Shown here piece after piece: positions 1-8,689 of a stretch of DNA of 54,690 bases (position 1 is its first letter; each line of letters opens with the position of its first letter). The DNA comes from a virus: positions 1 through 54,690 of IMG/VR virus record IMGVR_UViG_3300027859_000020; one strand, written 5' to 3'. A program made the position numbers and the translations under genes. Below the pieces are notes generated by a model. It did not search any database. It had not been told where the DNA came from and was given only the letters and a program-made list of their open reading frames with translations.

Positions 1-1693
1 GCCCACCACCCTTGGATCGAGTGTGTGGATTTTCTTCTGGTATGATTATTTCTTTACCATGTAATACTGCAAGATAACCTGTATCAGGACCGTCAAAGAC
101 ACCACCGACCATTCCGCCTGGTGGTGGTGATCCCACTTCCTTATATATTTTATTTAAGAATTTTTCAATTCTTGGCACTGATGAAGAACTTCTTGGCACC
201 TCCCCCTTCTGACTCAAAACTCTCAACTCTCTGAATATATCATCAAGTTCTGTTTTAGTCATTTTCATGACTTTACTATTCATCATGTCGCTCATCACAT
301 CTTTAAATGCAGTTACTGTTTTTTTGAATTGTTCTGCATTCATATTCTCTGGAATTGTACCTTGTCGAAATGCTCTTGAGATTATCTGAAGGATACCATC
401 TATCTCTTGAGTATCTCTATAAACTTGTCCCTCACCCTTAAACATATCTTTTACATTTTTTTTATCCAAAAACTCTTGAAATTTATTAGATACTTTCTTA
501 TCAAGTTTACTAGAAGTTTTTATTGGTTTAATTCTTATAAATTTGAACATTTTAGCAAGCATTTCACTTTTCCGTTCTTGCTTTAATATTTTATTACTTT
601 CTCTAATTAATTGACCTTTCCTACTAAGTTGTGGATTGAAACTTCTACCAAAGTTTTTCTTGAATGCCCTTGCCATCCTTTCAGTTAAAGTTTCAGGTTT
701 GATCTTCGATGCATCTTTACTGAATTGTAAGAATTTAGATCCAGTTCTTGCTTTTTTACTCTTCAAAACATTTGCCAGAACTTTCTTTATACCAGCTTTT
801 TTACCAGCAGCAGCTGGGAATAGAATAATAGCAGCATCAAATAGAGTGTCAACAATTTTCATCAAAGCATTTGGTCTATTTTTTACTGGTACCCCTTCAG
901 TAGATTTTCTTATTCGCTCTGCTATAATTTTTTCTTCTTCTTCTTGCTCTCTAAATCTTGGTGCTTTCTTCTCAAACTTATTCAAAACTATCTCAAATTT
1001 GTCTAAATTTTCACCAAATAAAGTGCTTTGTTGTCTTGTTCTTTCCTCTTCTTGTATCCTCCTGAAGTCCGAACCTGCTCTCAATGTATTTTGACCATAT
1101 AATCTATCAAATAAGTTACCACCAGCCAAACCACCTAATGCTCCACCCAATACTCCACCCACTGCAGTACCAACACCAGGTAATATTGCTGTACCTAAAA
1201 GTGCTCCTATCTTAGCACCTCCAGCAAATCCACCCAAACCTGCTAGTGCACCACCACCAGCCTGTAGGTTGCTCTGACCTGATTGTTTCCTAGCAAAGAA
1301 GTCTAATCCTGTTGATGCTATTGCTAGAGGTCCTATTCTACCAAACTTTGATAGACTCTTTCCTAAAGGACCTTTTGGTAATTTTGGAACATTACCACTA
1401 CCACCACGTCCTCCTCCACCACCAAATCTTCTTATTACTTTACCTGTTCCTCCTAATCCTAATGCACCAATCAGAACATCAGTAAGTCCACCTTTCTTAC
1501 CTTTGCCCCCTAATTCTTTAGAAAGAGCAGAAAAAGTGTCTTCTCTTAATCTTTGTAGTTTTTCTTCTTCTTTATATAATTTTGCTCTTGCTATATTATT
1601 AATTATGTTACTACGCCTCATAGTTGAAGCGAGCATAGATGACTCCCTATCTGCAATATCTGCAACCTTTACTAACTTTCTTACGTCTATCAT
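1..1693 (-). CDS. Tape-measure-like tail protein, 3' end cut by the window
   Basis: The reading frame is open from ATG (1693-1691) to base 1, 564 codons, so the C-terminus is missing. The N-terminal ~60 residues are charged and probably coiled. Residues ~120-190 form a Gly/Ala-rich hydrophobic stretch, and a Lys-rich helical region follows. Near the cut end is a PPPGG segment and a GYLAVLHGKEIIIP motif, which resembles the 'LHGGEAVVP' signature found near the end of many tape measure proteins. It overlaps the upstream gene by four bases (ATGA). Its place after gp26 and gp51, the usual place of tape measure chaperones, supports the call. It could instead be another virion protein with hydrophobic patches, because cyanophages carry several of these next to gp51. 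Confidence 0.55.
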   Translation of the reverse strand, partial: MIDVRKLVKVADIADRESSMLASTMRRSNIINNIARAKLYKEEEKLQRLREDTFSALSKELGGKGKKGGLTDVLIGALGLGGTGKVIRRFGGGGGRGGSGNVPKLPKGPLGKSLSKFGRIGPLAIASTGLDFFARKQSGQSNLQAGGGALAGLGGFAGGAKIGALLGTAILPGVGTAVGGVLGGALGGLAGGNLFDRLYGQNTLRAGSDFRRIQEEERTRQQSTLFGENLDKFEIVLNKFEKKAPRFREQEEEEKIIAERIRKSTEGVPVKNRPNALMKIVDTLFDAAIILFPAAAGKKAGIKKVLANVLKSKKARTGSKFLQFSKDASKIKPETLTERMARAFKKNFGRSFNPQLSRKGQLIRESNKILKQERKSEMLAKMFKFIRIKPIKTSSKLDKKVSNKFQEFLDKKNVKDMFKGEGQVYRDTQEIDGILQIISRAFRQGTIPENMNAEQFKKTVTAFKDVMSDMMNSKVMKMTKTELDDIFRELRVLSQKGEVPRSSSSVPRIEKFLNKIYKEVGSPPPGGMVGGVFDGPDTGYLAVLHGKEIIIPEENPHTRSKGGG

Positions 1694-3123
1694 CTGTTTA
1701 TATTGAGTAGTAATCTATTCACAAACTTATCTACACTACCCCTAAATTCAACATCTACTGAAGGATCAGAGACACCTGAATCAGTTTCTTCTATCGCACC
1801 ATCGTCTTGGTAAGATGGAATTTCATCTTGAATAATTGGTATGAATACATTTTGTCCATTAAACTCAGGAGCATCATCGAGATTTTTTTTAGTTATAGTT
1901 TTTAAAGACTTCCTATTAAAACTACTGGCAACTAATCCTAATTCATCATCTCTTGTCGTTGGCATAACTTCATTCCCCATGATACCCAAAAAGTTTATCA
2001 ACGTATTATCCATATCTTCACGTTTTTTGCTACCAAAAATTGATTTGAAGTCGAGTTGACCATCATTACTCATCTTCAAGGTATTAGATACATTTTTTGA
2101 GTTGACTTTAGATTCATTTTCACCTGGCAATACACCACCATCTTTTAGAAATTCATCAAGAGTTCCCGCTTTCGCTTCTTGTGGTCTGAATAATTTCTTT
2201 ATACCCTCGAATATAGTGCCAAAAATTTGAAAGTTATCTTTACTTTCTTGCATTAGCTCTTCATCAGATTTGAAGAAATCCATTGTTCCCTTGAATGGAT
2301 TAAGAAGTGATAAAAAATCTGCTATTTGATTTTGAATATTCAATCTACCTTCCTTATCTCTTCCCTCTGCATCTCTACCATCTGCAAAAAATCCGTCGGA
2401 GTCTGGAGTATCATCTGTTGCAATGTCTAGGTTTGATATTTCCTGATTTACATTCTTTTTCCTTCTTTCACCACCTCCCATTCCATCAAGTATTCTCTCG
2501 AACCTATCTAATTGTGCACCAAATCTATCAGTATCACCAGAACTTATAATATTCTTCCTTGTTCTTCTAACACCTTGCTCTCTTCTAAATTCTGCTGTTG
2601 GTGCATTACTCTGATTATTTCTCCCTGCTCCCATTAAGAGTGGTGCCAATGCTAATAAAGGTAATGCCAAGAGACCTGCCTTACCTTTTGGCATACCGCC
2701 ACCTACACCGCCACCCAGTAATCCTTTAGTAGCAAGACCACCAACTACTATTTTTGATGTTATATCAATAATTTCAGGTATAAACGCTGCAACTGCTACA
2801 CCAGTATCTTGCAGTCCACCACCAATATTACCTTGAGAAAATTGTCTTAGTGCTGATGCACCAGAAGCAGCACCTATAATAGTTCTTAGATTGAATGTTG
2901 CTGCCCTAAGACCTGTAAGTGAAGACTCCTCTTTCTTTAATAATTTTGCTCTTTTCTCTTCAAACTTTCCCCTGTCTCTTATATCTGCTCTAAATTCATT
3001 TCTAAGTTGAATCAAATTCTTATTGACTTTCTCCAAATTCAATGAAGTTTTTGCACTACTCATCCTAGCAGTGGCTGAATCCACCATGCTTGTTCTTGAT
3101 GTAACGCTACCAGGAGTTTGCAT
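1690..3123 (-). CDS. Gly-rich putative tail structural protein
   Basis: 477 residues. The first ~75 residues are charged and helical. Residues ~80-170 are hydrophobic and Gly/Ala-rich (IIGAASGASAL, GLLGGGVGGG, LLALPLLALAPLLMGAG), and the rest is acidic, polar and low in complexity. No catalytic motif is visible. The gene lies between gp51 and the tape-measure-like gene, overlapping gp51 by 17 bases and the next gene by four, so all are probably cotranslated. The layout resembles its downstream neighbour (charged N-terminus, hydrophobic patch, polar tail), so the two may be related or work together inside the tail. The exact role is unknown. Confidence 0.55.
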   Translation of the reverse strand: MQTPGSVTSRTSMVDSATARMSSAKTSLNLEKVNKNLIQLRNEFRADIRDRGKFEEKRAKLLKKEESSLTGLRAATFNLRTIIGAASGASALRQFSQGNIGGGLQDTGVAVAAFIPEIIDITSKIVVGGLATKGLLGGGVGGGMPKGKAGLLALPLLALAPLLMGAGRNNQSNAPTAEFRREQGVRRTRKNIISSGDTDRFGAQLDRFERILDGMGGGERRKKNVNQEISNLDIATDDTPDSDGFFADGRDAEGRDKEGRLNIQNQIADFLSLLNPFKGTMDFFKSDEELMQESKDNFQIFGTIFEGIKKLFRPQEAKAGTLDEFLKDGGVLPGENESKVNSKNVSNTLKMSNDGQLDFKSIFGSKKREDMDNTLINFLGIMGNEVMPTTRDDELGLVASSFNRKSLKTITKKNLDDAPEFNGQNVFIPIIQDEIPSYQDDGAIEETDSGVSDPSVDVEFRGSVDKFVNRLLLNINR

Positions 3124-3298
3124 TCTGTGCTTGTTTTGCCTCTAAGTTCTTCTTCTCTATGTAATTAGATAGAAGAGTAATATATATTTCACGTTCAAAA
3201 GGAATCATATCTTCTATTTCAGTAAGACTCCAGTCATGATGCTGCATTAATGAGAAATTAGACTCATAATAGCTGTCAAGACTTGTATGATATAGCAT
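3107..3298 (-). CDS. 51: Baseplate hub assembly catalyst gp51-like
   Basis: 63 residues. The core ...HDWSLTEIEDMIPFEREIYITLL... matches the short protein called gp51 in T4-like cyanophages; a Trp-Ser-Leu followed by 'pFEReiY' also recalls the T part of tail assembly chaperones. The ATG overlaps the gp26 stop in TAATG, so translation is coupled. The frame lies -1 relative to gp26, and a slippery heptamer (3313-3307) sits nine to fifteen bases before the start, so it may also be made as a gp26-gp51 fusion. The C-terminus is Lys/Gln/Asn-rich. The family match is reasonable, but the biochemical role of gp51 is poorly known. Confidence 0.65.
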   Translation of the reverse strand: MLYHTSLDSYYESNFSLMQHHDWSLTEIEDMIPFEREIYITLLSNYIEKKNLEAKQAQNANSW

Positions 3299-4026
3299 TA
3301 TGCGAAAAAATTTGATAAACCCTCAATTACAACTTCAGATTCAACATCTGTTTTTGGGTTTTTGACTGTAGATTTATACTGCAGTCTAGGCATAGTAGTA
3401 AAGAAACTTTCAATTTTAGCAAATTGCTGAGAATTCAGTGATTCGATAAAACCAATCAATTCTTTCTTTGTGCAGTCACTTGCTGACCATGCCTCTTCCT
3501 CAGTAAAAACTTGATCTATGCAATCTGCCACAGACTCAAATGCCTTATCTATTCTCTTTTGGTTTGTTTCCTCTGGAGGTGTGATAAAGTTATTTTCAAG
3601 GAATTGTTGCATGGATGGATATTTCATCTTGATAGAAATACCACCACCTATGTCGATTGTATCATCATGACCATCAGGTATATGCAATTTGATGTCAGAT
3701 AAACCAATAGTAACTGGTACTGTTGTTTCTCCGTCATCTTGACATGTCACAATTAGGTCAACAGTTTCCCCAACTGATTTTCCTCTGACATTCAAAAACA
3801 GGTATTCAAGATCAAATGATGGTAAATCATCTATCTTTACTCTTGACATCATACAACCCTTCAATACATTTTTGATAGTTGCAGTGATATCCTTTTCAGT
3901 TCCATTTTCCATAGCAATGAGAAGTGCCTTCTCCTCCTTTACGAGGAATGGGCGATACTTTATTGCTTTTTGAGATGATATAAGATTCAGTTCAAATGTT
4001 GGTGCTACGACCTTTGGTAAAGGCAT
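3298..4026 (-). CDS. 26: Baseplate hub subunit gp26
   Basis: 242 residues. It is the T4 baseplate gp26 family (PF12322): an N-terminal MPLPKVVAPTFELNL and IKYRPFLVKEEKALLIAME block, a central FDLEYLFLNVRGKSVGE motif, and a C-terminal block GFIESLNSQQFAKIESFF...MPRL. T4 gp26 has about 208 residues. A late-type promoter (CTAAATAA) lies 18 bases before the ATG. The last codons TCA AAT TTT TTC contain a -1 slippery heptamer before the stop, and gp51 follows in the -1 frame. Family assignment is secure. A role as a tape measure chaperone rather than a hub structural part is inference from gene order. Confidence 0.85.
   Translation of the reverse strand: MPLPKVVAPTFELNLISSQKAIKYRPFLVKEEKALLIAMENGTEKDITATIKNVLKGCMMSRVKIDDLPSFDLEYLFLNVRGKSVGETVDLIVTCQDDGETTVPVTIGLSDIKLHIPDGHDDTIDIGGGISIKMKYPSMQQFLENNFITPPEETNQKRIDKAFESVADCIDQVFTEEEAWSASDCTKKELIGFIESLNSQQFAKIESFFTTMPRLQYKSTVKNPKTDVESEVVIEGLSNFFA
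3307..3313 (-). other. Candidate -1 ribosomal frameshift site between gp26 and gp51
   Basis: On the minus strand, gp26 ends with codons TCA AAT TTT TTC GCA TAA. The heptamer A AAT TTT fits the X XXY YYZ slippery rule in the gp26 frame. A -1 slip continues through TTT CGC ATA and then reads the gp51 ATG in frame, giving one fused protein. No clear stimulatory hairpin was identified. Seen in sequence; function inferred. Confidence 0.4.
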
Positions 4027-4044
4027 AATAATTACTTCAGTGAT

Positions 4045-4052
4045 TTATTTAG
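4045..4052 (-). promoter_or_regulatory. T4-type late promoter element before gp26
   Basis: The minus strand carries CTAAATAA 18 bases upstream of the gp26 ATG, in the gap between gp54 and gp26. The same octamer at about the same distance precedes several other late-type genes here. It resembles the T4 late consensus TATAAATA. Confidence 0.55.
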
Positions 4053-4056
4053 CAGG

Positions 4057-5016
4057 TCAGTCCCTGCTCATATTTGCATTATAGAACCCCTTACCTATGT
4101 CTTCAACAGGAGTTCCCATAAACTTATCTCCATTTAAGATTCTTGAGTTGGTTGACACTTTCTCTGGTGGTTCGCTTGTTGGTTTTATTAAGGTGTTACT
4201 CAATAGTTGAGGACTTGATATAATGCCAGGATCTCTCATATTCTTAGGTGGATTGTCGGATATTGCTAATACACTTCCTGATCTCGATGTTCTATCTACA
4301 AAGAAATTATCAATCTTGAACACAATAGTGGTCTTAATCAATTGTGCAGTGCCATATGCTAGTGGTGATGCCACTATGTTTATAGGAAAAGCATTTTGAC
4401 AATAGTAAGTTATACTACTTGGTGTTCTAATAACAGGAAACACCTGCTGTTTCTCTAGTCTTTGATGTTCTCTAAAAACATCATTACTAAAAGCTGTGAT
4501 TTCAATCTCACACTTATACTCGTCTGGATATTTTAGTCTTCTATATGATGCTTTTTCATTTCTTCTTTGTTGTGTGTTCGCACCAAATGTTCCATTAGCC
4601 ACTCTTGTTGGACTTATATACTCTAACCATGCATTGAATACATCATTAGTATAGTAGTCTTTTTGAGAAAAGAATGTAAGAGTCAAATCAGTCATCTTTC
4701 TCATGACACCAACCTGTGTCATCATACCTTGTCTAAGACCAGGTATTTCTTGTGCCTGAATAGATGAACCTGGTAATACTGCTTCTGAGCAGAATAATCT
4801 AAGGTAGTCTCCTATATCCGAATCTTGATTCTGATCGTAAAAACCATGCTGGTTGATAAACCCTAGTAAACCCCTAGCACCCCTAAAGTTGATATAAACG
4901 TCATATGAGTTGTTAAATGCAGGTACAATATTTCCAAACTTCGAGTCAGTCTTATGCAACATCTCCGTTGGGAGATGCTGTTTCTGTCTCATTAATACAT
5001 CTGCTAATCTTGCCAT
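4057..5016 (-). CDS. 54: Baseplate-tail tube initiator gp54
   Basis: 319 residues, against about 320 for T4 gp54. The start MARLADVLMRQKQHLPTEML, the segment SEAVLPGSSIQAQEIPGLRQGMM and the following MTDLTLTFFSQKDYYTNDVFN match gp54/gp48-type proteins, which share the tail tube (gp19) fold. gp54 caps the baseplate and starts tube polymerisation. It is divergent from gp4 with only 28 bases between the two start codons. The tail tube cap gp48 is a separate gene (5885-7426), and length favours gp54 for this one. The name gp48 is the only real alternative. Confidence 0.75.
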   Translation of the reverse strand: MARLADVLMRQKQHLPTEMLHKTDSKFGNIVPAFNNSYDVYINFRGARGLLGFINQHGFYDQNQDSDIGDYLRLFCSEAVLPGSSIQAQEIPGLRQGMMTQVGVMRKMTDLTLTFFSQKDYYTNDVFNAWLEYISPTRVANGTFGANTQQRRNEKASYRRLKYPDEYKCEIEITAFSNDVFREHQRLEKQQVFPVIRTPSSITYYCQNAFPINIVASPLAYGTAQLIKTTIVFKIDNFFVDRTSRSGSVLAISDNPPKNMRDPGIISSPQLLSNTLIKPTSEPPEKVSTNSRILNGDKFMGTPVEDIGKGFYNANMSRD

Positions 5017-5017
5017 C

Positions 5018-5025
5018 TAAATAAT
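5018..5025 (+). promoter_or_regulatory. Late promoter element before gp4
   Basis: CTAAATAA lies 19 bases upstream of the gp4 ATG, in the 28-base space between divergent gp54 and gp4. A TATAAT follows eight bases later (5031-5036), so a host-type -10 may also be present. No -35 partner is evident. Confidence 0.5.
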
Positions 5026-5044
5026 TGTATAATTTACCAAGAAA

Positions 5045-5479
5045 ATGTCTTATAAAGGCAAATTCAGACCATCAAAACCTAAGAAATATAAAGGTGATCC
5101 CACTAATATAGTATATAGGTCACTTTGGGAACTAAAATTCATGCGGTATTGTGACAGCAACAACAATATCGTCAAATGGTCTAGCGAAGAAATTGTTATT
5201 CCTTATAGATCTCCATTAGATAATCGTTTTCATAGATACTTCCCAGATTTTTATCTAAAGTACAAAAATAATTCAGGAAAGGTCGTTGAAAAGGTTATAG
5301 AAATAAAACCAGCAAAACAGGTGCAAGAACCAAAAATACAAAAAAGAAGAACTAAGAGGTATGTGACTGAAGTTGTGAACTATGCTAAAAATCAAGCAAA
5401 ATGGGAAGCAGCAGAAGAGTTTTGTAAGGATAGGAGATGGCAATTTCAAATACTAACGGAGAAAGAACTTGGAATTTAG
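5045..5479 (+). CDS. 4: Head completion protein gp4 (gp50/gp65), nuclease-fold
   Basis: 144 residues, T4 gp4 about 150. The motifs YRSLWELKFMRYCD, IPYRSPLDNRFHRYFPDFYLKY and KVIEIKPAKQ give the E...PD...EIKP pattern of the TnsA-like PD-(D/E)XK endonuclease fold that this family shares. gp4 completes packaged heads before tail joining. First gene of a four-gene plus-strand cluster (gp4, unknown, gp48, gp53) surrounded by minus-strand genes. The initiator ATG follows ACCAAGAAA, a weak ribosome site. Whether the nuclease centre cuts DNA is not known for the family. Confidence 0.85.
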   Translation: MSYKGKFRPSKPKKYKGDPTNIVYRSLWELKFMRYCDSNNNIVKWSSEEIVIPYRSPLDNRFHRYFPDFYLKYKNNSGKVVEKVIEIKPAKQVQEPKIQKRRTKRYVTEVVNYAKNQAKWEAAEEFCKDRRWQFQILTEKELGI

Positions 5480-5885
5480 TAATGTATTTCCAACATCAAA
5501 GGAGGTGGGATCTGCATCACCAGGTAAAGTGATGCTATTCCAATACAGTGCAAAATATGCCCAATCACTTCCTTTCTACGATAGAAACCCGTTATGTTAT
5601 ATTGTCGCTGTAGAGCAAAAGGCATTTTATGGTGTCAACCTTCATTACACTCGTCCATTTGATAGAATGGGAACATTGGAGTTTATTGACGCTGGTGGAG
5701 ATTTTAGTAAGTTAGCTGGATATAATAAATACCTCAAGTCCTATGTCAATGCTTTGTTTCTAGACCTTAGTGCTACAGATAGAGATAAGGCAATAGGAAT
5801 GGGTCTACAAGATTTTGTGCGAGATCTTGGTAGTGTTGAGATTTCAATTCCACAAAACGCTGTAAATAGGTATCTAAGAAAATAA
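5469..5885 (+). CDS. Conserved phage protein of unknown function, gp4-gp48 interval
   Basis: Up to 138 residues if the TTG at 5469 is used; the next candidate is ATG 5532 (117 residues). The conserved-looking part begins just before that ATG (PGKVMLFQY) and continues with LPFYDRNPLCYI and YGVNLHYTRPFDR, so the longer form is preferred. An AAGGAGG sequence near 5498 is not well placed for any standard start. Similar 'YDrnPL ... NLHY' proteins occur in many phages, but I know no function. It overlaps gp4 by 11 bases and gp48 by one (TAATG), so it is probably cotranslated with head and baseplate proteins. Confidence 0.65.
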   Translation: MEFSNVFPTSKEVGSASPGKVMLFQYSAKYAQSLPFYDRNPLCYIVAVEQKAFYGVNLHYTRPFDRMGTLEFIDAGGDFSKLAGYNKYLKSYVNALFLDLSATDRDKAIGMGLQDFVRDLGSVEISIPQNAVNRYLRK

Positions 5886-7426
5886 TGTCCGAACAACCAA
5901 TAAAACTTTCTGCTTATGGTACTAACGGTCCTTTGACCGAAGTTATGCATTACAATATCAATGGTCAAAAAATCTATGAGACATTAGATATTAATGTGAA
6001 TAGTCCTACATATGGGAAGGCTCTAAGTGTAAAAACAAAAGTTAATGGTAAATTAGACCATGTGAGTCCTAATAGTGAATTGGGTAAAGCAATAGCAAAT
6101 GATGATAATAGTACAAGACAAACAGCATATATTAATGAGATCTCGTTTATAAGTAGTAAGGCAGAGAATTCAGGTAATGGTAATAATCATGAATCAGCAC
6201 TGAGAAATTCAGGTATGTATGAAATGGGAAATGGTGATTTTCCATATAATGTCGAAATACCTGCTGTTGTTGAAATAAAACCAGTTGATGCAGAGAGTGG
6301 AGAAGGTGGAGAAGATGGTGGGAATACTACATCAAATGCTGTTTTCAAAGAAAAAGAAAAGAAATTTGTAGGAGTTTACTCATATCCATATAATGCTCAT
6401 TACACTGATAGAGGAGGAGCACCTACTCAGGATCATATGAAAATTGATATGTTCCAATATAAGGCACCTCAAGCAGATTATCTTTCTGATGATAGTGGTA
6501 ACTTGAATATAGGTGATACTGCACCAAGTTTTAGTAATACAGTGACTCAAGGATTGCAAAGAAATACTAATATCAAAAAATATCTAGGAACTGTAAAAAT
6601 GCCTATCCCTAATCAGTTGAGTACTGCTAATGGTGTATCTTGGGGTGAAGGAAGAGCAAATGCGTTTGAAGCAGCATCATTCCTTGGTGCTTTTAAGGGT
6701 ATAAGAGGTGCGATGGAAGGTAAGATTGGTATACAAGGTTTACTTAAAAGTGCTGCTGGTGAGGCAGCAAATCTTGGAGGGACACTACTTGGAGGAGGAG
6801 CACCTGATGCCAATACATTATTAGCAAGTGCAGCATCTAGAGCAGCATTAGCAGCAATCAATATAAACACTGATCCAAATCAGTTTATAACTAGAGCAAC
6901 AGGAAAGGCAATAAACCCAAATCTAGAATTATTGTTTGCAGGTCCCAAACTCAGATCATTTCAATTCTCTTTCCAATTTGCACCACAGAATATAGAAGAT
7001 GCTGCTGTAACAAGGAGAATTATGAGATTCTTCAAGCAAGGTATGTTACCAAGTAGAGCAGCAAGCAGTGATTTATTTCTAATGTCACCAAATGTATTCA
7101 GATTGGCATTTATGAATGGAGCACATAAGATAAGGTCATTGAACTCATTTAAAATGTGTGCTTTGACTACATGTCAAATAAACTTTACTCCTGATGGCAC
7201 ATATCAGGCATATGATGACCCTTCCGTTATATCTCAACCAGTTAGATCACAAATGACCCTTGGATTTACTGAATTGACACCAATCTTCCATGATGATTAT
7301 GATATGACTTCATCTAGATCATCTATCTTTGATTTACAGAGGACTATCTCAGAAGAAGGTCCTATGCCTAATCAAGAAGTCTTAGCAGACACAACCGTAC
7401 AAGCAGACAACGACATAGGATACTAA
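5885..7426 (+). CDS. 48: Baseplate tail tube cap gp48
   Basis: 513 residues, longer than T4 gp48 (364). The family signature is in the C-terminal 190 residues: NPNLELLFAGPKLRSFQFSF, FAPQNIEDAAVTRRIMRFFK, LMSPNVFRLAFMNG, CALTTCQINFTPDGTYQAY and MTLGFTELTPIFHDDYD. The N-terminal part is Asn/Gly-rich, with an acidic EGGEDGG linker (~residues 139-146) and an Ala/Gly helix region (~265-320). gp48 sits with gp54 on the baseplate and joins the tail tube. It overlaps both neighbours by one base (TAATG). The extra N-terminal half is the main departure from T4. Confidence 0.85.
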   Translation: MSEQPIKLSAYGTNGPLTEVMHYNINGQKIYETLDINVNSPTYGKALSVKTKVNGKLDHVSPNSELGKAIANDDNSTRQTAYINEISFISSKAENSGNGNNHESALRNSGMYEMGNGDFPYNVEIPAVVEIKPVDAESGEGGEDGGNTTSNAVFKEKEKKFVGVYSYPYNAHYTDRGGAPTQDHMKIDMFQYKAPQADYLSDDSGNLNIGDTAPSFSNTVTQGLQRNTNIKKYLGTVKMPIPNQLSTANGVSWGEGRANAFEAASFLGAFKGIRGAMEGKIGIQGLLKSAAGEAANLGGTLLGGGAPDANTLLASAASRAALAAININTDPNQFITRATGKAINPNLELLFAGPKLRSFQFSFQFAPQNIEDAAVTRRIMRFFKQGMLPSRAASSDLFLMSPNVFRLAFMNGAHKIRSLNSFKMCALTTCQINFTPDGTYQAYDDPSVISQPVRSQMTLGFTELTPIFHDDYDMTSSRSSIFDLQRTISEEGPMPNQEVLADTTVQADNDIGY

Positions 7427-8091
7427 TGGCATACTTTGATCAATTCCCAAATATATTAGTCCCTTCATATCATAATGATAGGACATCTAGCAATGATTTT
7501 GTCACTGCTAAAAACATCTTCAAAAGAGGTAAGATAAGAGATGACTTCTTTGAAAATGCTACTGCCTTCTCACAGTATAGTATTCAAGGCAATGATAGAC
7601 CAGATAATGTTGCAGAAGAACTATATGATGATGCAGAATTAGATTGGGTGGTATTATTATCAAATAATATTATAAGTGTACGAGATGAGTGGCCAATGGA
7701 GTCCCGTGAATTCAATGTATATTTGAACAACAAATATACATCAGAAAGACTGGCATCTATAAAATATTATGAAACTAAGCAAATAAGAGATAATGACAAT
7801 AAAATATTACTTGAAAGTGGTCAAATTGTTGATTCTGATTTTGTTTTCACTTATTCTCAAGATGGATTCAATTATTCTAAATCTGGTTCTAATATATTAA
7901 CATCAGTATCTCACTATGATTATGAGATAAAGAAAAATGATGCAAAACGTGTGATATTCACTCTGAGAAGAGAATACCTACAAGTTATTATGGAAGATAT
8001 GAAAGAAATTATGACTTATACTGATTCTTCTCAATTTATCAATAAGAGACTCAAGAAAGGAGATAATCTAAGAATACTGTCACCCAGATAA
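7426..8091 (+). CDS. 53: Baseplate wedge subunit gp53
   Basis: 221 residues, T4 gp53 about 196. It starts with YFDQFPNI and has YSIQGNDRPDNVAEELYDDAELDWVV followed by LLSNNIISVRDEWPM, the gp53 hallmark (substructure 'eDvA..lYgd..lhWvil..N...dp...WP'). The C-terminus REYLQVIMEDMKE is helical. gp53 joins the wedges during baseplate assembly. It is the last gene of the plus-strand cluster and its 3' end overlaps the convergent oxygenase gene by 12 bases, with no terminator hairpin between them. Confidence 0.85.
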   Translation: MAYFDQFPNILVPSYHNDRTSSNDFVTAKNIFKRGKIRDDFFENATAFSQYSIQGNDRPDNVAEELYDDAELDWVVLLSNNIISVRDEWPMESREFNVYLNNKYTSERLASIKYYETKQIRDNDNKILLESGQIVDSDFVFTYSQDGFNYSKSGSNILTSVSHYDYEIKKNDAKRVIFTLRREYLQVIMEDMKEIMTYTDSSQFINKRLKKGDNLRILSPR

Positions 8092-8616
8092 ATGATGTGG
8101 GTTCCTTTTATTGTGAGGAACGTCAAAAACTAAAGAAACTCTATCTACCTCGCCCACGTTTATCGCTGAGTGAGGTATTTTATTATAGAACCAGAAAAAT
8201 GTGCCAGGTTCTACTATCATTTTCTCTTCACCCACTGTATACTCATAAGTCCCAGCTAAAGATAAATGATATCTGTCTTTGTCTTGGTAATATAAACCCC
8301 TATCAATATGTGAATTAACTTTGTTGCCAGGTTTGAGTCTGAAGAATGCAGCTCTGCCTGTTTCTGATATATTCCACTCTTCCCAAAATTTTTGCACAGA
8401 TGTGTAGTTTTGATATAATGCTGTTCTACCCTGTCTATCCACATCATGTGGATCTTCACCTCTTTTGACTTTTGCCATAATAAGTGGTAGAAACCCATAT
8501 GGGTTAGTATCGCCACCTAACCCCTTTTGCCTAGAAACCCAATTCCAGTCATTTTCGGTAATTTGGTCTAAAAAGGGTTTTGGGTCAATACCTGTTTTTA
8601 TTATCTTTATGTTCAT
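8080..8616 (-). CDS. Aspartyl/asparaginyl beta-hydroxylase-like 2OG-Fe(II) oxygenase
   Basis: 178 residues from ATG 8616. A longer frame to 8661 is rejected because it would run through the gp32 terminator hairpin. Motifs: AAFFRLKPGNKVNSHIDRG (iron His), RYHLSLAG (the R.H.. of the Asp/Arg hydroxylase family, PF05118), EPGTFFWFYNKIPHSAIN (second iron His) and RVSLVFDV. This supports a jelly-roll oxygenase using 2-oxoglutarate and O2. The substrate is unknown. It follows the gp32 terminator, so its own promoter or read-through is needed. One of five different oxygenases in the window. Confidence 0.75.
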   Translation of the reverse strand: MNIKIIKTGIDPKPFLDQITENDWNWVSRQKGLGGDTNPYGFLPLIMAKVKRGEDPHDVDRQGRTALYQNYTSVQKFWEEWNISETGRAAFFRLKPGNKVNSHIDRGLYYQDKDRYHLSLAGTYEYTVGEEKMIVEPGTFFWFYNKIPHSAINVGEVDRVSLVFDVPHNKRNPHHLSG

Positions 8617-8632
8617 AAAAAACTTAAGGGGC

Positions 8633-8663
8633 AAAAAAATGGCGGAGTTTTTTTCCGCCATTT
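8633..8663 (-). terminator. Rho-independent terminator of gp32
   Basis: On the minus strand a nine-base perfect stem (AAATGGCGG / CCGCCATTT, loop of nine) runs straight into a T tract, seven T in total. It lies 27 bases after the gp32 stop codon. Confidence 0.85.
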
Positions 8664-8689
8664 CTGTAATTCAAAAGTTGAATTTGGTT

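Noticed and set aside
636-1094. 152-codon plus-strand ORF
   Set aside because: It is the antisense shadow of the tape-measure-like gene, which has the better protein composition and the ATGA link to its neighbour.
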